Both the position numbers and the translations under genes were made by a program. A stretch of DNA of 17,054 nt. Source: Caryophanales bacterium UBA6331 (GTDB lineage: Bacteria; Bacillota_I; Bacilli_A; RF39; UBA660). Of the stretch, positions 1 to 8,012 are shown piece by piece; within the stretch, counting starts at the first letter, position 1, and each line of letters opens with the position of its first letter. Location: contig DJSP01000037.1 of NCBI GenBank assembly GCA_002438065.1, forward strand, positions 1 to 17,054, given 5' to 3'. Below the pieces are notes generated by a model that saw nothing but the letters and a program-made list of their open reading frames with translations, was not told where the DNA came from and did not search any database.

Positions 1-134
1 ATAAAACTTTTCACACTATCTCTTAAACATATTCTTAAACATAGAATTATTCCATCAATACTGCTAATAGTATAATTCTATATTAATAATACTATTTTAT
101 TTCAAAAAAATCAATGCATTTTATAAAAAATAAA

Positions 135-176
135 AACAAATTTATTTTTATTTTAAGAGATAAATATAAATTTGTT
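135..176 (-). terminator. Possible AT-rich terminator of the exporter operon
   Basis: An 11-bp inverted repeat pairs 135-145 with 166-176. Read on the minus strand, the hairpin is followed by a U-rich run. It lies just beyond the stop codon of the last exporter gene at 196. The stem has a single GC pair, so its strength is doubtful. A second AT-only hairpin (66-73 with 89-96) lies further downstream, and an 11-base direct repeat occurs at 21-31 and 33-43. No gene is seen in 1-195. Confidence 0.35.
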
Positions 177-195
177 AAAAATTCTTAATATTCAA

Positions 196-1332
196 TTAGC
201 TTTTAATTGTGATTCCGCAAATAATATTAATTAAAATCCCAATAATAAATACAATCATTAGATTTAATAAATTCAATAGGTTTAATTTAAAAGAAAACAA
301 ATAATTTACCAAAAAACTAAAAATAATATTTAGAAAAAGTGATACGACGAACGTTAAAATAAATAACAACAATAATAATAAAATAATACGACTTTTTACT
401 TGGATTTTATTATATCCAACATACCTTGTTATTTTAATATTCTTCTTTAAATCAAAAATTGAGTTTTTTATAATAATTATGTAAACAACTAAAAATATTA
501 TTGATATAAGCCAAATAGTTAATTTTAATGCTGTTAACACATCACTTATATTAGATAATTTCATACCTTCACCATGGTAATAAAAAGTATCAATTATAAA
601 TTTAGAATTTAAATTATTATCAATACTAGAAAGTTCATTTTTTATAGATATAGCCTCATCATACGAATTAAAATTTATCGTATAAGTATATAAGTTATTA
701 TTTTGACTTAATTGATTAAATTTATCATTTGATATAACAATTTCTGGCCATTCTGTCCATTTTGAAGGATAGAAATCAGATATTAAAAATTCAATGGATT
801 TATCTAAAAATTTAAATCCAATTTTTTTATTCTTATACTGTTGAAAGTTATAATATTCTTTTCCATCCTCATAAAAAGGCACTCTCAATATAATTGATAT
901 CTCATTGTTTTTTAAATTCATATCTCTTTGATCTTGACTTCGAACTAATATATTATTATCAAAATCACTTATAAGTAATTCATTCCAAGTTATTTTATTT
1001 TCTCCATTGTGTTCTGAAGCAAATGAATCAATGATGTTACCATTAGAATCTTGAATTATATAACTTCCATCAACTATTAGATCATATGATTTATCTGGAG
1101 TAAAAACAAGAGCTTTTTCGATTTTTGTAACACTTGATTTTTTTATAAGGAAATCATAGTAATCAGTATTACTAGAAACTATTAATATCGAATGATCCGC
1201 AATAATATTATTTTCTACATTTTGAAAATAATTAATGAAATTACTTAATATAAATATTAAGGATAATAGTACAGATAAAATAACAATATAAGCTTTTGTG
1301 GTTTTTTTTCTAAAAAAACTTTTGATAAACAT
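196..1332 (-). CDS. FtsX-like ABC exporter permease (second permease)
   Basis: This 378-residue membrane protein has the FtsX/MacB permease layout. One N-terminal helix (about residues 15-36) is followed by a roughly 230-residue polar domain predicted outside the membrane and then three C-terminal helices (about 271-288, 315-345 and 354-375). Between helices 2 and 3 the stretch ITRYVGYNKIQVKSR resembles the cytoplasmic coupling loop of this family. Its ATG overlaps the preceding gene's stop codon by one base (TAATG) and has a GGAAGGTG ribosome site 7 bases upstream, so translation is probably coupled. It is the last gene of the exporter operon. MacB-type systems move peptides, lipoproteins or antibiotics by mechanotransmission; the substrate here is unknown. 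The two permeases would form a heterodimer served by the single ATPase. Confidence 0.85.
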   Translation of the reverse strand: MFIKSFFRKKTTKAYIVILSVLLSLIFILSNFINYFQNVENNIIADHSILIVSSNTDYYDFLIKKSSVTKIEKALVFTPDKSYDLIVDGSYIIQDSNGNIIDSFASEHNGENKITWNELLISDFDNNILVRSQDQRDMNLKNNEISIILRVPFYEDGKEYYNFQQYKNKKIGFKFLDKSIEFLISDFYPSKWTEWPEIVISNDKFNQLSQNNNLYTYTINFNSYDEAISIKNELSSIDNNLNSKFIIDTFYYHGEGMKLSNISDVLTALKLTIWLISIIFLVVYIIIIKNSIFDLKKNIKITRYVGYNKIQVKSRIILLLLLLFILTFVVSLFLNIIFSFLVNYLFSFKLNLLNLLNLMIVFIIGILINIICGITIKS

Positions 1333-2558
1333 TAATCATCACCTTCCAACATAGAAATTATATTTTTCCTTCGACATTTAAAAAAATAATTTAAAACTAC
1401 CACTACACTTATAAAAATAACAATAAAAACAGATATCAAAAAGGTACTTAATTTTAGAATTATTTCAAAGCCAGAATAAATTAAACCTTTCAAAAAGTAA
1501 AACTTTAAAAAATAAAAAATTATAAAAAATACTAATAAACCAACTAGATATGAGAATATGCTAGTATTAACAGTATCTAATAAATACAAAAATACAATAT
1601 TATTATTGGAATAACCCATTGTTTTTAATAAACCAATACTTTTTGTATCATTAATAAATTTCTTTTTATTATAGTTTATAATTATGACAACAATTGAAAA
1701 TATTACAACTGAAACAACAATATTGCAAGCAAATATAATTTTATTTATAATATCATAATCTATCTGGCTACGTATATTAACCCTTGTAAAGCCTATTTTA
1801 TGCAAATTATCTAAAACATTATCAACATATTTCACATCATCAACTAATACCATAAATCCATAAGATGTATTTTCACTTTTAATCGTAGTAATATTTTTTA
1901 TTTCCTTCATATCCTTTTCAGAAATATAACATGTATTGCTAGGATTAATAACTTTCTTTGCATCATAAATGCCTATTATTTTAAATGATTTTGTATATTT
2001 ATCCTTTTCTATCATTCTTTTTCCATCAAATATATAAGAAAAATAATATGCTTCAAATGAACTATTAAGCAACTTATAACCTGATAAAATTTTACTTTCA
2101 CTTACCAATAAATTATATGCTTCACTTGAAGGCAAAAAATCTATTGGACAAATTGCTACACCAGTGTCACTTGCATTAAACTTTTCTCCAATAATGACAT
2201 TTGGTAAAGTATTTTGATTAGCATAAACAAAATCTACATACCCGTCTAAATCTTCTGTTTTAAATGAACTTTCTACTGAAACAGTATCATAATTTGCACT
2301 ATGAACGTCAACTACATGTTCTATATTAACTAATTCACTATATCCTAAATCTTTACTACTATTCTTAGGTGATACACTTAAAGTTCTAAATCCTATATTT
2401 TTAACTATAAAATTGTCTATATAATTAACTAAAGATTTTTCAAAAGTAATAAGTGAAAGTAAAATAACTGTAAATATAGACAAAATCAATACATAAAAAA
2501 TATTTTTTTTATTTCGAATAAATTTAATAAAAGATAATTTAATAAAATCAATCAACAT
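1332..2558 (-). CDS. FtsX-like ABC exporter permease (first permease)
   Basis: This is a 408-residue permease with the same plan as its downstream neighbour: one N-terminal helix (about residues 16-36), a large extracytoplasmic domain, and three C-terminal helices, with the coupling motif SIGLLKTMGYSNNNI between the second and third. I chose the ATG at 2558 because an AGGAG lies 12 bases upstream, and because the protein then begins with a short charged segment, as its partner does. ATGs at 2567 and 2588 are in frame but badly placed relative to a ribosome site. With this start the gene overlaps the end of the ATPase gene by 11 bases, which suggests coupled translation. The substrate is unknown. 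Confidence 0.85.
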   Translation of the reverse strand: MLIDFIKLSFIKFIRNKKNIFYVLILSIFTVILLSLITFEKSLVNYIDNFIVKNIGFRTLSVSPKNSSKDLGYSELVNIEHVVDVHSANYDTVSVESSFKTEDLDGYVDFVYANQNTLPNVIIGEKFNASDTGVAICPIDFLPSSEAYNLLVSESKILSGYKLLNSSFEAYYFSYIFDGKRMIEKDKYTKSFKIIGIYDAKKVINPSNTCYISEKDMKEIKNITTIKSENTSYGFMVLVDDVKYVDNVLDNLHKIGFTRVNIRSQIDYDIINKIIFACNIVVSVVIFSIVVIIINYNKKKFINDTKSIGLLKTMGYSNNNIVFLYLLDTVNTSIFSYLVGLLVFFIIFYFLKFYFLKGLIYSGFEIILKLSTFLISVFIVIFISVVVVLNYFFKCRRKNIISMLEGDD

Positions 2559-3258
2559 TTTGCTCATCAACTCCTGCCAATTGTCCATTATCTAATAAAA
2601 GTATTTTATCAGCATATTTTTTAACTTCATTGCTATGGCTGACAACAATTACACACTTACCTTTTTTAGCCATTTTTTTTAAATATAAAAATATTTCTTT
2701 CTCTTTGGATTTATCCAAATTTCCTGTCGGCTCATCTGCTAATATTATAGAAGGATTATTTGCTAAAGCTCTAGCTAATGATACACGTTGTTGTTCACCT
2801 CCAGATAGTTCATTTGGAAAATGATTTATTCTATTTTCTAACCCCATTTCTTTCAATAAAGACACTGCAACATCATATCTGCATTTTTTAGAAATATCTT
2901 TGTTAATAATCATCGGGAGCATCACGTTTTCATAAGCTTTCAAATTAGGATCTAATTGAAAATTTTGAAAAACAAAGCCAATATTTTTCATTCTCAAATT
3001 TGATAACTCATTATCATTTAAATTATTTATGCTCTTACCATAAAAAGTATAATCTCCACCTTCAAAAGAATCAATCAAACCCAATATATTTATTAATGTT
3101 GACTTGCCACTACCACTATGTCCCATTATTGCATAAAAAACACCACTTTTAAATGTTGCATTCAAATTCGATAATATTTTTATTTGTTCATTATTTTTTT
3201 GATAACTTTTACAAACATTTTCTAAAATTATGAGTACATTTTTTTCTTTACTTACCAT
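2548..3258 (-). CDS. ABC exporter ATP-binding protein (MacB/LolD type)
   Basis: This 236-residue cytoplasmic ATPase powers the two FtsX-like permeases that follow it. Walker A is GHSGSGKST (residues 46-54), the Q-loop glutamine is near 98, the signature LSGGEQQR starts at 151, Walker B is IILADEP near 171, and the switch histidine sits in VVSHS near 208. The string ADEPTGNLD is typical of the MacB/LolD/FtsE branch. The start is the ATG at 3258, preceded by AGAGAGGTG at a good distance; a 14-codon upstream extension lacks a ribosome site and does not look conserved. Similar three-gene sets often serve in bacteriocin export or self-immunity, or in resistance to peptide antibiotics. No response regulator or precursor peptide gene is visible here, so the role stays open. 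Confidence 0.92.
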   Translation of the reverse strand: MVSKEKNVLIILENVCKSYQKNNEQIKILSNLNATFKSGVFYAIMGHSGSGKSTLINILGLIDSFEGGDYTFYGKSINNLNDNELSNLRMKNIGFVFQNFQLDPNLKAYENVMLPMIINKDISKKCRYDVAVSLLKEMGLENRINHFPNELSGGEQQRVSLARALANNPSIILADEPTGNLDKSKEKEIFLYLKKMAKKGKCVIVVSHSNEVKKYADKILLLDNGQLAGVDEQNVD

Positions 3259-3313
3259 AAATAATAACACCTCTCTCTTAATATAAATATAATTTAGCAA
3301 TTCTAGATAATCA

Positions 3314-3332
3314 ATTATATGATACTATTATA
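3314..3332 (-). promoter_or_regulatory. Likely promoter -10 region for the exporter operon
   Basis: On the minus strand a TGATATAAT extended -10 (TATAAT at 3332-3327) lies about 70 bases upstream of the ATPase start, with a second TATAAT at 3319-3314. No good -35 box is present, as is usual when an extended -10 is used. Confidence 0.45.
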
Positions 3333-3412
3333 TCAAAAAAAATAAAAAAAAGCATTAAAATTACCAGAATTTATTGACATACAATATGAAATTGCAATTA
3401 AAAATTATTATG

Positions 3413-3437
3413 AAAAAAAAGATGCAATTGGCATCTT
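3413..3437 (-). terminator. Rho-independent terminator of the small minus-strand gene
   Basis: A 7-bp perfect stem (3419-3425 with 3431-3437) with a 5-base loop is followed, on the minus strand, by a run of eight Us (3413-3420). It lies about 85 bases beyond the stop of the 65-codon gene, and would insulate the exporter operon from it. Confidence 0.7.
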
Positions 3438-3520
3438 ACTATAAGAATCTAAATCAATCGCTAGTACAGGATTGGTTTTTTTGTTTTCTTTGGATGTGAA
3501 TTAGTTGTATAATAACATCT

Positions 3521-3718
3521 TCAAAAAAGATAATTATCAACTATATCAATATCAGGATAGCCTCCTTCTAAATAGTCACAAAGTAATTTTTGAAGTTCTA
3601 TTACTTTCCTATATAGAAAAGGTGGTAAAGAAATACTTTCACTAACATACATAGTTTCAAGTATCTCTTTAAGTACAAAAGCACCTTCATTAACTTTAAA
3701 ATCTTTATGAAATTTCAC
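3521..3718 (-). CDS. Small protein of unknown function beside the recombinase
   Basis: This gene encodes a 65-residue acidic soluble protein. It starts with GTG, which is supported by an AGGTG ribosome site 7 bases upstream; an ATG sits too close to that site to be used. The gene is transcribed away from the recombinase and has its own terminator at 3413-3437. I do not recognise a family. The sequence is mostly predicted helical, with a short C-terminal segment rich in Asp and Tyr. Small genes of this sort often flank recombinases in integrative elements and may act in regulation or directionality, but nothing in the sequence proves this. Confidence 0.6.
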   Translation of the reverse strand: MKFHKDFKVNEGAFVLKEILETMYVSESISLPPFLYRKVIELQKLLCDYLEGGYPDIDIVDNYLF

Positions 3719-3785
3719 GAAACATCACCTCGTTAGTGATATTAACTCTTAATATAAGATATATCAAGTTAATTTTAATTAAATA

Positions 3786-3843
3786 TCGTTTATATCATAG
3801 AACAAACGACCATAATGTAATATAATGTTTAATGTAATATAAT
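3786..3843 (+). promoter_or_regulatory. Promoter region of the recombinase with duplicated -10
   Basis: A 14-base sequence, TAATGTAATATAAT, occurs twice in direct orientation (3813-3826 and 3830-3843, period 17), each copy ending in a perfect TATAAT. A 6-bp inverted repeat, TCGTTT/AAACGA (3786-3791 and 3804-3809), lies just upstream. The arrangement could be a regulated promoter for the recombinase, with the inverted repeat as a binding site. The recombinase ATG follows 30 bases after the second TATAAT. Confidence 0.45.
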
Positions 3844-3873
3844 ACATATATTAAAAAAAGAAAGGATGATATT

Positions 3874-5631
3874 ATGGAAATCAAAGTATTAAATCAAAAT
3901 ATAAATGATAATGATGACACCTTTTATGCTATATATAGTAGAAAATCAAAATTTACAGGTAAAGGCGAAAGTATAGAAAACCAAATAGAATTATGCAAAA
4001 ATCAATTAATAAATAAATATAATATTGATGAAAATAATATTAAAGTATATCAAGATGAAGGTTTTACTGGATATAATACAAACAGACCACAATTTCAAGA
4101 AATGATGAAAGATATACGAAATAAAAAAATTAAATGTGTTATTGTTTATAGATTAGATAGAATTAGTCGTAATGTTGCAGACTTTTGCAATCTTAAGAAT
4201 GAATTTTTAAAATATAATGTTGATTTTATATCAGTAACTGAAAACTTTGATACCTCTACTCCAATGGGATCTGCAATGCTTATGATATCATCTGTATTTG
4301 CTCAGCTTGAAAGAGATACAATAGCAGAAAGAATAAGAGATAATATGTATGAACTTGCTAAAACAGGAAGATGGCTTGGTGGTAATACACCTCTTGGATA
4401 TAAATCACAAAAGATTGAAAGTCTATCAATTGATGGTAAAAAAAGAAGTTTATATAAACTTGAAGTAATACCTGAAGAAGCAGAAATAATTAAACTTATA
4501 TGGAATAAAATGAGTGAATTAAAAGGATTAGGAAAATTAGAAACATACCTTTTACAACAGGGAATCAAAACAAGAAATGGAAATAATTTTACAAGATTTT
4601 CATTAATAACAATTTTTAAAAACCCTGTATATGCAATAGCTGATGAGAAGATTAAACAGTTCTTTGAAAAAATGAATGTTACAATATATGAAAATGAAGA
4701 AATAAAATGCGATGGTAAACATGGATTGATTGCTTACAATAAACGAGAAGAAATGATTGGAAAAACAAAGTCTTATAAAGATATTTCCGAATGGATTGTA
4801 GCTGTTGGAAAACATCAAGGAATTATCTCAAGTGAGCAATTTATTCAAGTATGGAATTTAATAGAAAATAACAAAGATAAACGATGCAGAACACCACGAC
4901 AAAACACTTCGATATTATCTGGTATTATTAGATGTAAACACTGTGGAAGTTATATGCGACCAAGACTACGAAATTCAATAGCACCTAATGGGGAAAGAAA
5001 CTTTACTTATCTTTGTGAACTAAAAGATAAAAGTCGAAAACAATTATGTAAATGTAAAAATATAAATGGTATAGAAACCGACAAATTAGTTATACAAAAA
5101 ATTAAAGAATTAACATTACCAACAAGTGATTTTATGAAAAGATTAAAATTAATTGCTGATGGTAAAGAAAAAGAAACTACAAAAAAGCAAAATGAATTGC
5201 AAACATTAACTGCTACTCTAACTAGAAACAAAATGAAAATTGAATCATTGATTGATAGAATGGCAATTATTGACGTTGATTTAATTAATGATGTAGCATT
5301 GCAAGTGAAAGATTTAAAATCCAAAAATATTGAAATGGAAAAAAGAATTGCAGAATTAACAAAAGAAGTAAGTCAAGAAACTGATCAAAGAGAAATTGCT
5401 TCACTTGCATTAGATATGATAGATAAATATATGAGTTCGTTTGATACATTAGATATTGTTGATAAACGAATTATGATTAAATTATTAGTAAGTTCTGTTG
5501 AATCAGATGGAGATAATGTCTATATAAATTATATAGGCAGTTCTAATACAGCAATGTGTCCACGAGGTGATGGTAGCAGAGGTTACTCATTCAGCGTTCT
5601 ATACTCCCTTCTATGTTGCAATAAAAAATAA
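3874..5631 (+). CDS. Large serine recombinase (TndX/TnpX-like)
   Basis: This 585-residue site-specific recombinase excises and inserts a mobile element. The resolvase domain spans about residues 17-165, with catalytic Ser25 in YSRKS and the arginine-rich YRLDRISR near 92-99. ERDTIAERI near 146 leads into the long helix. A recombinase domain follows, and then a zinc ribbon with Cys354, Cys357, Cys381 and Cys392/394. A coiled coil covers about 430-505, as in proteins that control directionality. The ribosome site AAAGGATG precedes the ATG by 8 bases. The gene lies at the element's end: from codon 566 onward the frame runs in target-gene DNA, so the last 20 residues depend on the insertion site. 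Length and domain order match the family. It is probably functional, because no frameshift or lost catalytic residue is visible. Confidence 0.95.
   Translation: MEIKVLNQNINDNDDTFYAIYSRKSKFTGKGESIENQIELCKNQLINKYNIDENNIKVYQDEGFTGYNTNRPQFQEMMKDIRNKKIKCVIVYRLDRISRNVADFCNLKNEFLKYNVDFISVTENFDTSTPMGSAMLMISSVFAQLERDTIAERIRDNMYELAKTGRWLGGNTPLGYKSQKIESLSIDGKKRSLYKLEVIPEEAEIIKLIWNKMSELKGLGKLETYLLQQGIKTRNGNNFTRFSLITIFKNPVYAIADEKIKQFFEKMNVTIYENEEIKCDGKHGLIAYNKREEMIGKTKSYKDISEWIVAVGKHQGIISSEQFIQVWNLIENNKDKRCRTPRQNTSILSGIIRCKHCGSYMRPRLRNSIAPNGERNFTYLCELKDKSRKQLCKCKNINGIETDKLVIQKIKELTLPTSDFMKRLKLIADGKEKETTKKQNELQTLTATLTRNKMKIESLIDRMAIIDVDLINDVALQVKDLKSKNIEMEKRIAELTKEVSQETDQREIASLALDMIDKYMSSFDTLDIVDKRIMIKLLVSSVESDGDNVYINYIGSSNTAMCPRGDGSRGYSFSVLYSLLCCNKK
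5561..5578. other. Candidate attachment junction (element right end / binding-protein gene)
   Basis: The recombinase frame and the binding-protein frame meet here. Homology to a binding protein begins with VAEVTHS at about 5570. The GA at 5569-5570 could be the crossover dinucleotide used by TndX/TnpX-type recombinases. The exact crossover cannot be fixed without the uninterrupted gene. Confidence 0.5.
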
Positions 5632-6439
5632 CTATTTTAAAGATAATAATATTGATATTGATTTAATATTAACAAGTGGTGCCAATAATGTTATAGCTGC
5701 TGTCTTATCAAAAGATGTTGATATCGGTTTATGTGGGCCTGAAGCAACAATTTATGTTTATAACGAAGGTGAAAAAGATTACGTTAAAACTTTTGCTGGC
5801 TTAACTAAAAGAGATGGTCAGTTTATTGTATCAAGAACAAAAATAGATAATTTTAAATTAGAAGATTTAATTGGAAAAGAAGTGTTAGGTGGTCGTCCTG
5901 GTGGAATGCCTATAATCAATTTCTATAACGCTTTAAAAAATGGAAATATTGAAGGTGTTAACACTAACGATACTGTTGATTTTGCTAACCTAACTAGTGC
6001 ATTTTTATCAGGAACTGGTGACTTTGTTAATCTATTTGAACCTAACGCTACTAAAATAGAAAAAATGAATAAAGGTTATGTTGTTGCATCAGTTGGTATG
6101 TATGCTGGTGAGGTACCATATACTGCTTTTAATGCTAGAACAAGCTACATTGAAAACAATAAAGAATTAATAAATAATTTTAAAGATGCTATTAACAAAG
6201 GTTTAGAATTTACTAAAAATAATGATTCTAAAGATATAGCTAAAATAATTATTGATTTATTTCCAGATACATCAATTGAAGATTTAACAACTATAATAGA
6301 AAGATATAAAAATGCTGATTCATGGTTAGATAATACATTTATAAGTGAAGAAATGTTTAAAAATTTAGAAGATATGATGATTGATTCTAAACTATTAAAA
6401 GAATATGTTCCCTATAAAGATTTAATTATAAATGAATAA
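5570..6439 (+). pseudogene. ABC transporter substrate-binding protein, N-terminus lost (NitT/TauT, SsuA-like)
   Basis: About 289 residues of a periplasmic-type binding protein remain. The mature domain starts abruptly at VAEVTHSAFYTPFYVA, the first strand and helix of the fold. GADNV-like and VDIGLCGPEATIYVYN segments follow, typical of the NMT1/SsuA group that binds sulfonates, nitrate or thiamine precursors. The signal peptide, lipobox cysteine and about 30-40 residues are missing, replaced by the recombinase 3' end, which overlaps it in another frame. The first possible starts (GTG 5567, ATG 5570) sit almost on top of the GAGG, so efficient translation is unlikely, and any product could not be exported. 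The rest of the frame is intact, which suggests a recent disruption. It overlaps the downstream ATPase gene by 8 bases. Confidence 0.85.
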
Positions 6440-6848
6440 ATTATTAGAACTTAAAAATATTTCTAAAACTTTTAATACTTTAAACGGAGAAATACATGCT
6501 ATTAAAGATATTTCTTTTGATGTTTATAAAGGAGAATTTATAGGAATAGTAGGATCTAGTGGTTGTGGTAAATCTACACTTCTAAATATAATTGATGAAT
6601 TAGATGAAAATTATAATGGAACTATAATTAAAGATAATCTTAAAATGTCTTATATGCTTCAATCTGATGCTTTACTTCCCTGGTTAAGTGTTTTAGATAA
6701 TGCTTGTTTAGGTTTAAAATTAGAAAAAAATTTAACTAATGAAAACATTATATATGTAAAAGAATTAATAAAAAAATTTGGTTTAGAATCTTTTATGAAT
6801 CAAAAACCAAATAATTTATCTGGAGGTATGAAGCAACGAGTTGGATGA
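6432..6848 (+). pseudogene. ABC transporter ATP-binding protein, C-terminal half lost (SsuB/TauB-like)
   Basis: This is the ATPase partner of the preceding binding protein, cut to 138 codons where about 240-250 are usual. Walker A (GSSGCGKST, residues 41-49), the Q-loop MLQSDALLPWL (about 75-85) and the signature LSGGMKQRV (129 onward) are present. The frame then ends in G-stop, so Walker B, the catalytic glutamate, the D-loop and the switch histidine are all absent and the product cannot hydrolyse ATP. QSDALLPWL is typical of the taurine/sulfonate/nitrate importer branch. The break falls inside the most conserved part of the gene, so it reflects insertion of foreign DNA rather than a point mutation. 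The permease gene expected next is also missing. Confidence 0.88.
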
Positions 6849-6860
6849 ATATAGTATAGA
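6838..6860. other. Candidate left end of a second inserted element
   Basis: The ATPase homology stops at about 6843-6845, directly at a GA dinucleotide (6844-6845). The following AT-rich sequence is unrelated to an ABC ATPase. This fits the left end of another GA-core integrative element that would carry the genes to the right. Confidence 0.4.
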
Positions 6861-7020
6861 CACAGGTAGTAATTAAGAAAAGTTGCTTATAGCCCATAAA
6901 ATAAGGGAAAAATCAATATTTAATCTTTTTGATTTTTCTAAAAAACAGAATTTTAAATTAAAAATTTTATTCAAAATTTAAGTTGATTTTAAAAGTATAA
7001 ACAAAGAAAAGAGGTATAAT
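6849..7020. other. Non-coding stretch after the second breakpoint
   Basis: No gene is seen here. The stretch holds a 10-bp inverted repeat (6907-6916 with 6929-6938) without a convincing U-run. At its end lies the AGAGG ribosome site of the gene at 7021. Confidence 0.4.
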
Positions 7021-7416
7021 ATGTTGTTAGATAATAATACTAAAAAAGTTTTTGATTTAATAGATATGTATGATAATTTATGTAATGTTGATAAAGTTAG
7101 GTTAGCAATTTATTTATTAGAAAATAAAAACTTCTACATTAATTTTAATATTAAAGATATAATTATATTATTAAAAGAAGTATTAAATAAACTAGATCCT
7201 AGTTATAGTAAAAATATAGTTAATTTTGCGAAATATAATCATTTATTATTTTTTTCAGTCAAGTATTTAGAACTAACTGAAAAAGAAAAGAAAAATTTTA
7301 CAATAGAAATGCTATTTAATCTTTTTGAAACTGATTTTAAAGATAAAATTATTAATAAAGAAATTAATAAACATTTAAATGTATATGATTATTGTTATGC
7401 TATATTAAATAATTAA
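7021..7416 (+). CDS. Hypothetical helical protein
   Basis: This gene encodes a 131-residue soluble protein, Leu/Ile/Asn/Lys-rich and predicted to be almost all helical, with no signal peptide and no membrane segment. The AGAGG ribosome site lies 6 bases upstream of the ATG, and a strong terminator (7423-7458) follows the stop, so it is a real single-gene transcript. I do not recognise a family. It is the first gene after the broken ABC ATPase and stands alone on the plus strand, facing the six-gene operon tail to tail. The position just inside an element end suggests a maintenance or regulatory role, but no DNA-binding motif is clear. Confidence 0.7.
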   Translation: MLLDNNTKKVFDLIDMYDNLCNVDKVRLAIYLLENKNFYINFNIKDIIILLKEVLNKLDPSYSKNIVNFAKYNHLLFFSVKYLELTEKEKKNFTIEMLFNLFETDFKDKIINKEINKHLNVYDYCYAILNN

Positions 7417-7422
7417 AATTAA

Positions 7423-7458
7423 ACCCTAGTAGCTTTAATAGTTACTAGGGTATTTTTT
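7423..7458. terminator. Strong terminator between convergent genes
   Basis: A 12-bp stem (7423-7434 with 7440-7451, one G-U pair) with a 5-base loop is followed by six Ts on the plus strand. It ends the 131-codon gene and, with the weaker T-rich stretch on the other side, may also end the six-gene operon coming from the right. Confidence 0.88.
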
Positions 7459-7987
7459 ATCTACTTCTACCTTTGATTTCTGCTGCATTTTGCTCTTGTA
7501 ATATTGCTCTATAATCAAAAATATTTGTAATCATTGAAATCGGAATAGGATTTCTTTGAGGCGATGACTTCATATGTCTTACATAAATATCATCAGTCAT
7601 TCCATATCCTCCATCCCTTGCAGGAATAAAATAATTTTTATAAGCAGGACATTCAATAATTATAAATCCGTATTCATTACAAGGCATAGCACCACCTAAA
7701 TACCAATCTATTCCTTGATTATTTTGCCCTTCAATATAATCTGTTCTTCTATTATCAAAAATATAACCTTTTTGCTTATACAGTTCTAAAACATTTTCAG
7801 GAACGCATCTATAGCAATAATCTGGTTTACACTGATAATTTCCAATTTCTTTAATCACATGATCTCTAACACCTGCTTTTAACTTTTCTTGTAATGTTAA
7901 TTCTTCACCAAGCAATTGCTTTTCTTGTATTTTTCTTCTTTCATTATCAGTAGATAATGGCATATTAAAAACATTATATAGTTCCAT
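7457..7987 (-). CDS. Hypothetical protein, last gene of the six-gene operon
   Basis: This gene encodes a 176-residue soluble protein that I do not recognise. The ATG at 7987 is chosen because GGAGG lies 5 bases upstream; a TTG four codons earlier falls within the ribosome site. A cysteine cluster CKPDYCYRC (residues about 53-61) could bind a metal. The C-terminal half is rich in Gly, Tyr and Pro, with strings such as GGAMPCNEYGF and ARDGGYGMTDD, which suggest a compact beta-rich fold rather than a coiled coil. It lies 25 bases after the 513-residue gene and is clearly co-transcribed with it. The two may form a pair. Confidence 0.75.
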   Translation of the reverse strand: MELYNVFNMPLSTDNERRKIQEKQLLGEELTLQEKLKAGVRDHVIKEIGNYQCKPDYCYRCVPENVLELYKQKGYIFDNRRTDYIEGQNNQGIDWYLGGAMPCNEYGFIIIECPAYKNYFIPARDGGYGMTDDIYVRHMKSSPQRNPIPISMITNIFDYRAILQEQNAAEIKGRSR

Positions 7988-8012
7988 TTGTACCTCCAAT
8001 TTAAAATAATTT

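Larger units (their letters stand above)
1..5570. mobile_element. Right-hand part of an integrative element (left end not in window)
   Basis: A large serine recombinase at the very edge of foreign DNA, its 3' end abutting a decapitated host gene, is the typical right end of a Tn4451/Tn5397-type integrative element. The exporter operon and the 65-codon gene would then be cargo. The left end and the missing N-terminal part of the binding protein should lie beyond position 1. How far left the element extends cannot be seen, so assigning the exporter operon to it is inference. Confidence 0.4.

Noticed and set aside
2630..2824. Plus-strand ORF of 64 codons inside the exporter ATPase gene
   Set aside because: Shadow of the conserved ABC ATPase on the other strand; no ribosome site.
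3352..3444. Plus-strand open stretch reading like a protein tail (LPEFIDIQYEIAIKNYYEKKDA)
   Set aside because: Only about 30 codons, no start or ribosome site, and it contains the minus-strand terminator. It may be a gene relic, but chance is as likely.
3454..3485. Short inverted repeat followed by Ts on the plus strand
   Set aside because: A 5-bp stem with a 10-base loop and no plus-strand gene upstream; not convincing as a terminator.
4302..5324. Three minus-strand ORFs inside the recombinase gene
   Set aside because: Shadows of the recombinase coding sequence, without ribosome sites or recognisable content.
6907..6938. 10-bp inverted repeat before the gene at 7021
   Set aside because: AT-only except for a few pairs, with no U-run after it on the plus strand; recorded in the spacer entry but not called as a terminator.
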